From Cellvibrio sp. 79 (lineage in GTDB: Bacteria; Pseudomonadota; Gammaproteobacteria; Pseudomonadales; Cellvibrionaceae), in the NCBI GenBank assembly GCA_003056245.1, contig MVDH01000006.1, forward strand, positions 469,394-533,393: 64,000 nucleotides of DNA, given 5' to 3'. The position numbers and the translations under genes are program-made. This document shows positions 36,776 through 45,355 of the stretch, piece after piece (the first letter of the stretch is position 1; every line of letters starts with the position of its first letter). The notes beneath the pieces are model-generated. The model saw only the letters and a list, made by a program, of their open reading frames with translations, had not been told where the DNA came from and did not search any database.

Positions 36776-39601
36776 ATGGCCGCCGAACCCTCCCCGGATT
36801 CAACCGATATTTATGCCCGTGCGCTCGCCGAATGGCAGCAGCGCCTGCCGCGTTCTGCAAAAAACCTCGCGCAGCTGTCTACCCAAAAAATGTCGCCCCG
36901 GCAACAGCTGGAACAAGAACTGCAAATTTATAAATTAGCAACAGAAATCCAGCGCCAGGAATTACAAACCCTGGAACAAAAATTAGCTGATTTGGTGAAC
37001 GTGGAACGCAAACAACTCGCCGATCTTCGCACCAGCGCGCGTATCCTGGAAGCATCACAAAGTATTGCAAAAGTGGGCGGAGTAGAAATGCATGTCCCCA
37101 CACGCAGCATTCACTGGACAGCTGAAACATTTCGCATTCACGACACAACCCCCCAGGAATACACTCCCAACCTGGACGAGGGCTTTGCGCTCTACTTGCC
37201 GGGATCGCGCGAACGAATTTCAGAAGCATTGCGTCGCGCGATGGAAACCGGCGAAGTCTTTGATATTGAATTGGAAAAATATACCTTTAAAGGTCGCAGG
37301 ATTGATGTGCGTACCACCTGCACATCGCATTTTGAAAATGGTCAGTTAGTCCGGCTCACAGGTATTTACCAGGACATTACCGAACGCAAACAAGCCGAGC
37401 GTCGGCATCAACATCATAATCGCATTCTGGAGATGCTAATCGCTAAAGTGCCACTGCCGGAAATTTTAAAAACTATCACCAGCGACTTGGAAAAATTATT
37501 ACCCGATTGCATGTGCAGCATTATGTTACTGGATGGTGACGGACAACACTTACACAGCGGTGCTGCACACAATTTGCCGGATTTTTTTCTTAACGCAATT
37601 GATTGCCTGCCCGTTGGCGCTGGCATGGGTGTTTGTGGTAGCGCCGCATTTTTTCGTCATCGTGTGATTATTACTGATGTTCACAGCCATCCATGGACCG
37701 TCGCATTTAGCGATCTGGCACGCGAGGCAGGGATTGAGGCTTGTTGGTCGCAACCGGTTTTTTCCGCGCAAGGCCAAGTGCTGGGAACGTTTGCGCTTTA
37801 CATCAAGGACTCACGCAATCCCAATGATTACGAAATTAATTTAATTGAAAGCGAGGCCCGCCTCACTTCACTCGCCATCGAACAAGGACACGCCGAAGCA
37901 CGCTTGCAAATGGCGGCCAGCGTATTTACCCATGCACGTGAAGGTATTTTAATTACTGATACCCAAGGCAATGTCATTGAAGCCAACCAGGTATTTACCG
38001 ATATTACCGGCTACAGCCGTGAAGAAGTGATAGGCAAAAATCCACGCCTGTTGCAATCGGGTTTACACGATCAGGATTTTTATTCCCACTTGTGGCACAG
38101 CCTGGTGGAGACTGGAAACTGGTATGGTGAAATTTGGAATTGCCGCAAAAATGGTGAACTTTATGCGGCGATGATGACCATCAGCGCCGTGCAGGATGTT
38201 CACGGCATTACGCAAAATTATGTCAATTTATTTACCGACATAACCCCGTTAAAAGAACACCAACGCCAACTGGAATATATTGCGCACTACGATGCACTAA
38301 CCGGTTTGCCTAATCGCGTTTTACTCGCCGACCGCTTAAAACAAGCCATGGCACGCAGTCATCGCAATGGCCATTCACTGGCTGTACTCTACCTGGACCT
38401 GGATGGATTTAAAGCAGTCAATGATCAACACGGGCACGATACCGGCGATCAACTATTGGTAAATATTTCCCATCGATTAAAAGAAGTGTTGCGCGAAGGT
38501 GACACACTGGCGCGCATTGGTGGTGATGAATTTGTCGTGGTTATGGTAGATCTGGAAAAACCCGAAGATTATGAAACGGTGCTAACGCGATTATTAAATG
38601 TTGCTGCCGAACCAGTGACATTAAATCAGCATTTGTTGCGTGTTTCTGCAAGCATTGGTGCCACGATTTATCCGCAGGATGTCGCCGATGCGGATCAATT
38701 GTTACGCCATGCAGACCAGGCCATGTATATCGCCAAACAAGCAGGAAAAAATTGTTACCACCTGTTCGATGTAGCGAAAGATATCGCCGTAAAAACCCAG
38801 CGCGAAACCATCGAACATATTCGCATTGCCTTGGATCGAAAAGAGTTTGTGTTGTACTACCAGCCCAAAGTTAATATGCGCACCGGTGCAATTATTGGTG
38901 CAGAGGCATTGGTGCGCTGGCAACATCCGGAGCGAGGTTTGTTATCACCCGCATTATTTTTGCCGGTCATTGAAGACCATCCACTCAGTATTGAATTGGG
39001 TGATTGGGTCATTAACGAAGCCCTGACTCAAATTGCCAGTTGGCAACGTATGGGATTATTCATTCCCGTCAGTGTAAACATCGGCGCACTGCAATTGCAG
39101 CGCAGCGAATTTGTCACGCAGTTGGCCGCACAATTGGCAGCCCATTCACAAGTACCACCCGCTTACTTGCAATTGGAAATTGTGGAAACCAGCGCGTTGG
39201 AAGATATCGCCGAGGTTGCCGATATTATGCGTCGCTGTCGCGACCTCGGGGTGAATTTTGCGGTCGATGATTTCGGCACCGGCTATTCATCACTGACCTA
39301 TTTAAAACGTCTGCCGGCTGATTTATTAAAAATCGACCAGACCTTTGTGCGCGATATGCTCGACGATGCCGATGACCTCGCAATCGTTAAAGGTGTAATT
39401 GGTCTCGCCAATGCATTCCATCGCCAGGTGATTGCCGAGGGTGTTGAAACAGTTGCCCACGGCGAATTATTGATTCCTCTCGGTTGCGAATTGGCCCAAG
39501 GCTATGGCATTGCACGCCCGATGCCAGCCAATGATTTACCAACCTGGGCAATGAATTGGAAACCCGCAGCCGCCTGGACCAACCTGCATCGCCCAACCTG
39601 A
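36776..39601 (+). CDS. PAS-GAF-PAS-GGDEF-EAL cyclic-di-GMP signalling protein
   Basis: This 941-residue cytoplasmic protein begins with a coiled coil (about 35-85). A PAS domain (about 90-205, GGVEMHVPTRSIHWT), a GAF domain (215-370) and a second PAS (375-495, ILITDTQGNVIEANQVF) follow. The GGDEF domain (about 505-665) contains an intact RIGGDEF with the RxxD inhibitory site (REGD) five residues before it. The EAL domain (about 680-930) has GAEALVRW, DDFGTGYSS and EGVET. Both synthase and phosphodiesterase motifs are therefore complete, and the net activity is unknown. There is no transmembrane segment, so its signal is probably intracellular. Confidence 0.9.
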   Translation: MAAEPSPDSTDIYARALAEWQQRLPRSAKNLAQLSTQKMSPRQQLEQELQIYKLATEIQRQELQTLEQKLADLVNVERKQLADLRTSARILEASQSIAKVGGVEMHVPTRSIHWTAETFRIHDTTPQEYTPNLDEGFALYLPGSRERISEALRRAMETGEVFDIELEKYTFKGRRIDVRTTCTSHFENGQLVRLTGIYQDITERKQAERRHQHHNRILEMLIAKVPLPEILKTITSDLEKLLPDCMCSIMLLDGDGQHLHSGAAHNLPDFFLNAIDCLPVGAGMGVCGSAAFFRHRVIITDVHSHPWTVAFSDLAREAGIEACWSQPVFSAQGQVLGTFALYIKDSRNPNDYEINLIESEARLTSLAIEQGHAEARLQMAASVFTHAREGILITDTQGNVIEANQVFTDITGYSREEVIGKNPRLLQSGLHDQDFYSHLWHSLVETGNWYGEIWNCRKNGELYAAMMTISAVQDVHGITQNYVNLFTDITPLKEHQRQLEYIAHYDALTGLPNRVLLADRLKQAMARSHRNGHSLAVLYLDLDGFKAVNDQHGHDTGDQLLVNISHRLKEVLREGDTLARIGGDEFVVVMVDLEKPEDYETVLTRLLNVAAEPVTLNQHLLRVSASIGATIYPQDVADADQLLRHADQAMYIAKQAGKNCYHLFDVAKDIAVKTQRETIEHIRIALDRKEFVLYYQPKVNMRTGAIIGAEALVRWQHPERGLLSPALFLPVIEDHPLSIELGDWVINEALTQIASWQRMGLFIPVSVNIGALQLQRSEFVTQLAAQLAAHSQVPPAYLQLEIVETSALEDIAEVADIMRRCRDLGVNFAVDDFGTGYSSLTYLKRLPADLLKIDQTFVRDMLDDADDLAIVKGVIGLANAFHRQVIAEGVETVAHGELLIPLGCELAQGYGIARPMPANDLPTWAMNWKPAAAWTNLHRPT

Positions 39602-39698
39602 ATGTGCGGTCAAAACGAGCAGCTTTTGCGCAATACTCAGATTGTATTATTAACAATAAATCGTTAATCTGCTGCCATAAATTCGGTTTCTCAGAGCA

Positions 39699-40421
39699 AT
39701 GACAACGATGGCAATCCTTGATCGCAACTTCAATCTTTCACAACGTATGGTACAGGAACTGGGACGCACGATTATCTGTGGTGAATTTGTTGACGACAGC
39801 CTGCCGACAGAAGCAGAACTGTGCGAGAAATTCGGAGTAAGCCGCAGCGCCGTTCGCGAAGCCGTAAAAATGTTATCGGCCAAAGGGCTAATCACCAGTA
39901 AACCGCGTCAGGGCATTCGTATCCAACCGGAAGACCAATGGAATATTTTTGACCCGGATTTATTACGCTGGGTATTGGAGAGCAAACCATCGCTGCATGT
40001 ACTGAAAGAATTTTTGCAAGTACGCATTGCGATTGAACCTGAAGCCGCCGCATTAGCCGCGCGCTATGCAGATCAATCCAAACTCGATGCCATTGAAAAT
40101 GCACTTGAAGGTATGCGCAAAGCCGAAGGAAATAGTAAAGAAGATCTGGAAGCGGATATCGCTTTCCATGTCAGCATTTTGTACGCCAGCAACAATCGTT
40201 TTTATATTCGCCTGCGCGATTTTATTTCCACTGCACTGCGCGTCAGTATCAGCCACACCAACCCGATTAAAGGCAACCATGAAGGCGTAGTGGAAGATCA
40301 TTCTAAAGTCTTTAATGCGATTAAGAATCGCAATCCGGAGCGGGCGCGCCAGGCAATGCTCGCGCTCATTGATGAAGCGTTAAACTTTATTGAAGATTCG
40401 ATTGCTGCAACAAACAAATAG
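39699..40421 (+). CDS. FadR-subfamily GntR transcriptional regulator (FCD domain)
   Basis: This 240-residue regulator has an N-terminal winged helix-turn-helix (about 15-80, LPTEAELCEKFGVSRSAVREA then MLSAKGLI, cited in part) and a C-terminal FCD ligand-binding domain (about 95-225). The FCD acidic and histidine positions expected to bind metal are visible in ADIAFHVSIL and SHTNPIKGNH plus VVEDHSKVF. Members typically respond to sugar acids or other carboxylates. No obvious target operon adjoins it, so it may act on distant genes or on the GH2 gene. An ATG at 39708 is an alternative start. A strong terminator follows. Confidence 0.85.
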   Translation: MTTMAILDRNFNLSQRMVQELGRTIICGEFVDDSLPTEAELCEKFGVSRSAVREAVKMLSAKGLITSKPRQGIRIQPEDQWNIFDPDLLRWVLESKPSLHVLKEFLQVRIAIEPEAAALAARYADQSKLDAIENALEGMRKAEGNSKEDLEADIAFHVSILYASNNRFYIRLRDFISTALRVSISHTNPIKGNHEGVVEDHSKVFNAIKNRNPERARQAMLALIDEALNFIEDSIAATNK

Positions 40422-40437
40422 AATTTATTTTTCTAAA

Positions 40438-40465
40438 AAAACGGCAGCCAAATGGCTGCCGTTTT
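40438..40465 (+). terminator. Intrinsic terminator after the GntR gene
   Basis: AAAACGGCAGCC (40438-40449) pairs with GGCTGCCGTTTT (40454-40465) around AAAT. The 12-bp stem is flanked by an A-run and a T-run, so it can act on both strands. It lies 17 bases after the regulator's stop. Confidence 0.9.
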
Positions 40466-40612
40466 CACATGGAAATATTAGTTTTTACCATATCCCCATC
40501 ACCCGAAACCAGCATCCCAAAAGATGACCAGCCTCACATTCCTCACCTGATTATTCACTGATAATTGCGCTCCACACAACATCCCCCAAAATATTCTTAA
40601 GGACAAGAACTG

Positions 40613-41695
40613 ATGAGTAATGGATTGCCCTCTGCGTCACCTCTTTTGTACATTGCGGGCACCGGTATGATTACCGCTATCGGCCCATCAGCATCAATGA
40701 CATTCGCCGCTACTTGCGCAGGAAAAAGTGGCTATCAGATTTCCAATTATCTCAGTAAAAATAACAAGCCCATTACCATGTCACTCGTACCCGCGACGGT
40801 ATTTGAGGCATTGGATTATGAGCTGGAGGAATGCAATCCCTACAACGCGCAATATGATCACGTCATAAAAATGGCCATCTATGCACTAACGGACGCTTGC
40901 CAGGGATATTCGATAGAAGGCCCTTTACCGCTGATTCTGGCGATGCCCGAACCTGACCTCGGCCCCACGGTCGATCATGGGCTACTCATTCGTAACCTCA
41001 TCACGCATTGTGCACCGGCAGTATCTTCTGCGTTAACACGCACATTTCATAGCGGCCGCGCCGCCGGGATGGATGCCATTGATTTCGCCTTTCAATATTT
41101 ATTAAACAATTCCTTATTACTGGTCGGCGGCAGTGATTCATACATCAATCTAAAACGCATCAAAAAACTGGACGAGGCAAATCGCCTGAAAACAATCGAG
41201 TCACCCCAAAGCTTCGCGCCGGGGGAAGGCGCTTGTTTTTTATTGTTAACACCAAACCCTGAACTGGCGCTGGTACGTAATGAACATATTATTGCCCTGC
41301 ACCGCCCGGGGCTCGCCAATGAATCCGGACATATGTATAGCGAAACGCCATATCGAGGAGAAGGTTTGGATGAAGCATTCAAGAAAGCGTTGATCGGTCA
41401 GCCGGAGCACAGCATCCAGGCTATTTATAGCAGCATGAACGGTGAAAATTTTTGGGCGAAGGAATATGGAGTGGCTTATTTACGCAATAAATCCAAATTT
41501 GTTGATCCGGTGCGAACAGAACATCCAGCGGATTGTTATGGCGATCTGGGCTCTGCCACAACTATGGCGCTTATTGCCATGGCTGCAGAAAACTTATGGA
41601 AAAACAAACAACAATACAAACATTTGGTGTACAGCTCATCAGACACCGAAAAACGTGGCGCGCTGGTTATTGAAAAAATAAAACTCTCGCAATAA
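40613..41695 (+). CDS. Beta-ketoacyl-synthase-like (thiolase-fold) protein lacking recognisable catalytic residues
   Basis: This 360-residue protein has the beta-ketoacyl synthase fold pattern. The start is YIAGTGMITAIGPSASMTF, a nucleophile-elbow region is TRTFHSGRAAGMDAI, the core strand is LLLVGGSDSY, and the late motif is SFAPGEGACFLLL. The catalytic Cys expected before the Ser-Gly is absent. The His-containing HGT(G)T motif is replaced near YSSMNGENFW, and the late GH is replaced by YGDLGSA. It is therefore probably not a condensing enzyme. It lies 39 bp upstream of the DUF2235 lipase with an AAGGA ribosome-binding site, so it heads the lipase cassette. A role as adaptor or chaperone for the lipase is inference. 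Confidence 0.72.
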   Translation: MSNGLPSASPLLYIAGTGMITAIGPSASMTFAATCAGKSGYQISNYLSKNNKPITMSLVPATVFEALDYELEECNPYNAQYDHVIKMAIYALTDACQGYSIEGPLPLILAMPEPDLGPTVDHGLLIRNLITHCAPAVSSALTRTFHSGRAAGMDAIDFAFQYLLNNSLLLVGGSDSYINLKRIKKLDEANRLKTIESPQSFAPGEGACFLLLTPNPELALVRNEHIIALHRPGLANESGHMYSETPYRGEGLDEAFKKALIGQPEHSIQAIYSSMNGENFWAKEYGVAYLRNKSKFVDPVRTEHPADCYGDLGSATTMALIAMAAENLWKNKQQYKHLVYSSSDTEKRGALVIEKIKLSQ

Positions 41696-41734
41696 ATCAA
41701 TACAAAAATTTTTACTTTAAAAAGGAATAGTCAA

Positions 41735-43102
41735 ATGCAAATCGGAGAATCAACACAAACAAACGCAGAGGAACAACCTGAAGAACCGGTTGGCGATAAA
41801 AAGCCCGTTAAAGTACGCTGTGTGTTGTTATACGATGGCACCGGCAATAACAAAACCAACATCCAAAGCCGCCTGGACGACAAGGAAGGCCATTACAAAC
41901 GCAGCAAATCCCTCTGGAGCACCATCAAGGGAGGCAATGACAGCTATGAAAATTTTTTTACTAATATTGCATCACTGGATACCTACACAGAAAAGGAACC
42001 AGCCGAAGGTTTCGATATCACTATTAAAATCTACACCGAGGGTATAGGCACTCGTGACAACAACGCTGATGAGCGGCTGGGCCTTGGTATTGGAACCTGG
42101 ATAGCCGGGGTAAAGGCTAAATGCACAAAGGGTATAACCAAAGCAATTGGGAAAATTTTAGTTAGTAAAATAAAAGAGAAAGACCTTGACCCAGAAATGT
42201 ATTATTTCGAACAACTGCATTTCGATATATTCGGATTTAGCCGTGGAGCCGCTGCCGCACGACACGCAGCTTACAAATTAATGCTAGAAGAAGAAAAAAC
42301 AATTAAGGACAACATGCGCTTAAAAGGATTTGAAGTTCGCGAAGCCAAAATTCGATTTATGGGGTTGTTTGATACCGTATCCTCACATGGCGTTAATTTT
42401 AATGATGACGTAGATAAACTTCGTTTGCGCGCAATAGGTGAAGCGGAGGCGGTAGTGCAATTAGCAGCGGCAGATGAATACCGTAAGAATTTCTCGTTAA
42501 CCAATATTGCAAGTGCGGGGACAAAGGGTACTGAGTATTTTATGCCAGGTGCTCATTCAGACGTTGGCGGAAGCTATCACGACAACGATGATCCCTACAA
42601 AAGCGAGGAAACATTTACGCTTTATAGTGGAACACCCCATGAAGTAAAACAGGATGCTCGTCAATTGATTGCCGAGGGTTGGTATAAGCTCGATAACGAT
42701 ATCCAGGAAATTGAATACGAAGAAATTTACAATGACTTTGGCCAACCAATTCAGGCCTATACCAAAGCCAAACGAGTTGGCATATCGAATGCCTACTGTC
42801 GTATTCCGCTAAAAGTTATGGCCAGAGAGGCGAAGAAGCAACTAGTTCCGATAAACTATTCAGAACTTGAAATAGCCTCAAATGAAATTATCAATAAATA
42901 TAACGAGCTGGCGGCCTTAGCTAGCAATATTGACGAATACATGGTAACAGATATGGCGCTTTATCAACGTTGCGCCCCACTACTAATTAAAGTTAGAAAC
43001 AAACATTTACATATGTCTGCCAAAGAAAAGTTCGGCATGGGGCCGAGATTTGAAGGCAAAGGCGAAGCGCGCCATCGCGAACGGAGAATTCATGAAGGCT
43101 AA
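41735..43102 (+). CDS. DUF2235 alpha/beta hydrolase, Tle1-like T6SS phospholipase effector
   Basis: This 455-residue protein has no signal peptide. It opens with the DUF2235 motif LLYDGTGNNKTN (about 30-41). It shows all three members of the serine-hydrolase triad: Ser in FGFSRGAAAAR near 167, Asp in MGLFDTVSSHG near 212, and His in MPGAHSDVGGSY near 275. DUF2235 proteins include Tle1, antibacterial phospholipases injected by T6SS into the periplasm of rivals. The C-terminal 100 residues are helical and basic. AAGGAA precedes the ATG. The downstream lipoproteins look like cognate immunity proteins, which supports the toxin role. Confidence 0.85.
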   Translation: MQIGESTQTNAEEQPEEPVGDKKPVKVRCVLLYDGTGNNKTNIQSRLDDKEGHYKRSKSLWSTIKGGNDSYENFFTNIASLDTYTEKEPAEGFDITIKIYTEGIGTRDNNADERLGLGIGTWIAGVKAKCTKGITKAIGKILVSKIKEKDLDPEMYYFEQLHFDIFGFSRGAAAARHAAYKLMLEEEKTIKDNMRLKGFEVREAKIRFMGLFDTVSSHGVNFNDDVDKLRLRAIGEAEAVVQLAAADEYRKNFSLTNIASAGTKGTEYFMPGAHSDVGGSYHDNDDPYKSEETFTLYSGTPHEVKQDARQLIAEGWYKLDNDIQEIEYEEIYNDFGQPIQAYTKAKRVGISNAYCRIPLKVMAREAKKQLVPINYSELEIASNEIINKYNELAALASNIDEYMVTDMALYQRCAPLLIKVRNKHLHMSAKEKFGMGPRFEGKGEARHRERRIHEG

Positions 43103-44096
43103 ATTAATCTTACTAAAATTATCTTTAATTGCACTGTTTATATTATCAGGATGCGGAAATATGTTTACCAAAAATAAAACCAAATTTGATTGGCTTGCAC
43201 AGGAAAGCGCCCCCAAGAATTTCTATATGCGCGTTATAGAGGGAACATTTTATTACCATGATCAGGACGGTGGCTTATATATTCCAACAGCGGCAAAAAT
43301 AGGTTACAGCTGGGGTGAGGGCGAATCAGTGCATGTAGTCGGTGATGATTTCAAGGCACTACCCGACCGTGTTGATATTCGCTTTTATTCATTCTGGGAA
43401 AACAAACTTTATCATGGCAGTTTCGAGCTACCTTATGAAAAAATATTGAAGCTGTTTAAAGAGGGCGTTGCGCAAGACAAAGAGCTCCCTACATTCAGAT
43501 ATATTGTTGTTGGTATGGCCCCAGGGGGCGCGGTGGCAGTATGGGTCAGCGGGCGAGAAACACGAGAGGTTTTTTTTGGATATGCAAAACCTTATGAGGA
43601 CGACATGCGTGACCCCCTAGGCAGCCCTATTAAAAATACGCTCGAATATGCACAACGCAATTTGAAATATCTCAACGTCGATATATATGAAAGAATCAAA
43701 AAAGAAGGCGTTCCTTTTGGAATTTGGGAGAAATACAGAAAAGCTTATCCCTGGAGCTTCGCTTCATCTCCCGGCAAACAATTAGGTTCTTTTGGTGTCT
43801 CGTTCTTTAATGGTGAAAGTTATCGAATCAACACTCCATTTAAAGAAAATTACGCAGATAAACCTGTTCCATCTGGCATAGGCTTTACCACCTTATTCCC
43901 TGACAACAAAACAAAATATGTTTATGGAATAAATTTTGATTATGCGGAAACAGCTGAAGCAATGGAAAAATTAGGCACAAACGGACAGGAGATTACCCTA
44001 CTAATTAACCCCATTCTACCCAAAACAAAGAGCACAATAAGTTTAACCAACGGCAAAGAAACTATTGAACTTAAAAAGATCACTCATGATGATTAA
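43092..44096 (+). CDS. DUF2931-like immunity lipoprotein, copy 1
   Basis: This 334-residue lipoprotein starts at ATG 43092 (GGAG seven bases upstream), overlapping the lipase gene by 11 bases. A signal peptide ends in the lipobox LSGC, so the protein is lipid-anchored, probably facing the periplasm. The body is beta-rich and contains VDIRFYSFWENKLYHGSFELP, cited in part, and VGMAPGGAVAVWVSG, resembling DUF2931 lipoproteins. DUF2931 proteins commonly accompany T6SS lipases and block them in the periplasm. Position and overlap with the toxin strongly suggest immunity; the exact family needs a profile search. An earlier in-frame start at 43050 would bury the signal peptide and is rejected. Confidence 0.78.
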   Translation: MKAKLILLKLSLIALFILSGCGNMFTKNKTKFDWLAQESAPKNFYMRVIEGTFYYHDQDGGLYIPTAAKIGYSWGEGESVHVVGDDFKALPDRVDIRFYSFWENKLYHGSFELPYEKILKLFKEGVAQDKELPTFRYIVVGMAPGGAVAVWVSGRETREVFFGYAKPYEDDMRDPLGSPIKNTLEYAQRNLKYLNVDIYERIKKEGVPFGIWEKYRKAYPWSFASSPGKQLGSFGVSFFNGESYRINTPFKENYADKPVPSGIGFTTLFPDNKTKYVYGINFDYAETAEAMEKLGTNGQEITLLINPILPKTKSTISLTNGKETIELKKITHDD

Positions 44097-44226
44097 CAAC
44101 ATGCAGACCAAAAAACCGCTTACGATGTCTCTATTTCGTCATTTAAAATAAATATTGCCTCGAAATAGGAATTCAGCGTGGGCGCAGAATTCGAAATAAG
44201 TTAATTCATGCAGACAATGATTGTTT

Positions 44227-45228
44227 ATGAAAACTAGATTAGCCCTAGTTAAATTATTTTTAATTTCAATAGCAATCTTGTCTGGGTGCGGAAATATGTT
44301 TACCAAAAACAAAACCAAATTTCATTGGCTCGCGCAGGAAAGTGCACCTGAAGAATTTCCGATGCGAGTGATTAATGGCACTTTCTATTATCACGGTCAA
44401 AATTCAGGGCTATATGTACCAACAGCGGCTAGCATATCAAAGGGCTGGGGAAGCGGTAGTTCAGTACATGTAGTAGGCGATGATTTCAAAGCATTACCTG
44501 ACCGTGTTGATATTCGTTTTTATTCATTCTGGGAAAATAAACTTTACCATGGTAGCTTCGAACTACCTTATGAAAAAATATTAGCGCTGTTTAAAGAAGG
44601 TGTTGCGAAAGATAAAGAGAACCCCACATTCAGATATATCATTGTTGGTATGGCGCCAGGCGGAGCAGTGGCAGTATGGGTCAGCGGGCGCGAAACCCGA
44701 GAAGTTTTTTTTGGGTATGCCAAACCCTATGAAGATGACATGTATGACCCATTAGGCAGTCCTATTAAAAACACGCTCGAATATGCGCAACGCAATTTGA
44801 AATACCTACAAAGCGACGTATATGAAAAAATCAAAAAAGAAGGCGTTCCTTTTGGAACCTGGGAAAAATACAGGAAAGCTTACCCATGGAGCTTCGCTGC
44901 CACCTCTAACAAACAAGTAAGTTCGCTTGGAGTTTCATTTTATAACGGAGAGAGCTACCGGATTGAAGCACCACTGAATGAAAATTACACACCAAAACCC
45001 GTCCCTATCAGCATAGGTTTTATAGCTATATTTCCCGATGACAAAACAAAATATGTTTATAGCATAGGATTTGACTACACAGAAAAAAACGAATTGATGG
45101 AGAAACTGAGCACCGATGGAAACCAAATTACCGTATTAATCAATCCCACCCTGCCAAAAACCAGTAGCACAATTAGCCTATCAAATGGCAAAGAAACTAT
45201 TGAGCTAAAAAAAATTATCCACAAATAA
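44227..45228 (+). CDS. DUF2931-like immunity lipoprotein, copy 2
   Basis: This 333-residue tandem paralogue of the preceding lipoprotein has the same lipobox (LSGC) and the shared CGNMFTKNKTKF start. Its central 150 residues are nearly identical to copy 1 (for example SVHVVGDDFKALPDRVDI). The last 90 residues and a segment around 60-75 are more divergent. The start ATG at 44227 is used; a TTG two codons upstream is open but adds nothing. No good Shine-Dalgarno sequence is visible. It may protect against a second lipase variant or raise immunity dosage. It ends the cassette; hairpins follow at 45241 and 45312. Confidence 0.75.
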   Translation: MKTRLALVKLFLISIAILSGCGNMFTKNKTKFHWLAQESAPEEFPMRVINGTFYYHGQNSGLYVPTAASISKGWGSGSSVHVVGDDFKALPDRVDIRFYSFWENKLYHGSFELPYEKILALFKEGVAKDKENPTFRYIIVGMAPGGAVAVWVSGRETREVFFGYAKPYEDDMYDPLGSPIKNTLEYAQRNLKYLQSDVYEKIKKEGVPFGTWEKYRKAYPWSFAATSNKQVSSLGVSFYNGESYRIEAPLNENYTPKPVPISIGFIAIFPDDKTKYVYSIGFDYTEKNELMEKLSTDGNQITVLINPTLPKTSSTISLSNGKETIELKKIIHK

Positions 45229-45240
45229 ATTAATAATTTT

Positions 45241-45271
45241 CCAGCTCGGCAACAATCGTTTGCCGAGCTGG
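45241..45271 (+). terminator. 12-bp GC-rich hairpin after the immunity genes
   Basis: CCAGCTCGGCAA (45241-45252) pairs perfectly with 45260-45271 around a 7-base loop, starting 12 bases after the immunity gene's stop. No T-run follows directly, so it may protect the 3' end or terminate together with the AT-rich hairpin at 45312. Confidence 0.55.
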
Positions 45272-45311
45272 TATGGCATGAATACAGAGACATGCACCTG
45301 CACAGCATTAT

Positions 45312-45354
45312 TATTTAAAATACTGCCACCAATTGAGCAGCAGTATTTTAAATA
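45312..45354. terminator. Bidirectional AT-rich terminator between convergent units
   Basis: TATTTAAAATACTGC (45312-45326) pairs over 15 bp with 45340-45354. The AT-rich outer stem provides T-rich 3' flanks on both strands. It ends one base before the stop of the minus-strand GH43 gene and closes the arabinan operon from the right and the lipase cassette from the left. Confidence 0.7.
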
Positions 45355-45355
45355 A

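Noticed and set aside
40613-41695. Active fatty-acid or polyketide condensing enzyme
   Set aside because: The fold matches but no catalytic Cys/His/His set is visible, and no acyl-carrier or other lipid-synthesis genes lie nearby.
45241-45271. Possible REP element like those in the RND operon
   Set aside because: It lacks the GTAG head and the GTTGG stem start and is a single hairpin placed as a transcript end.
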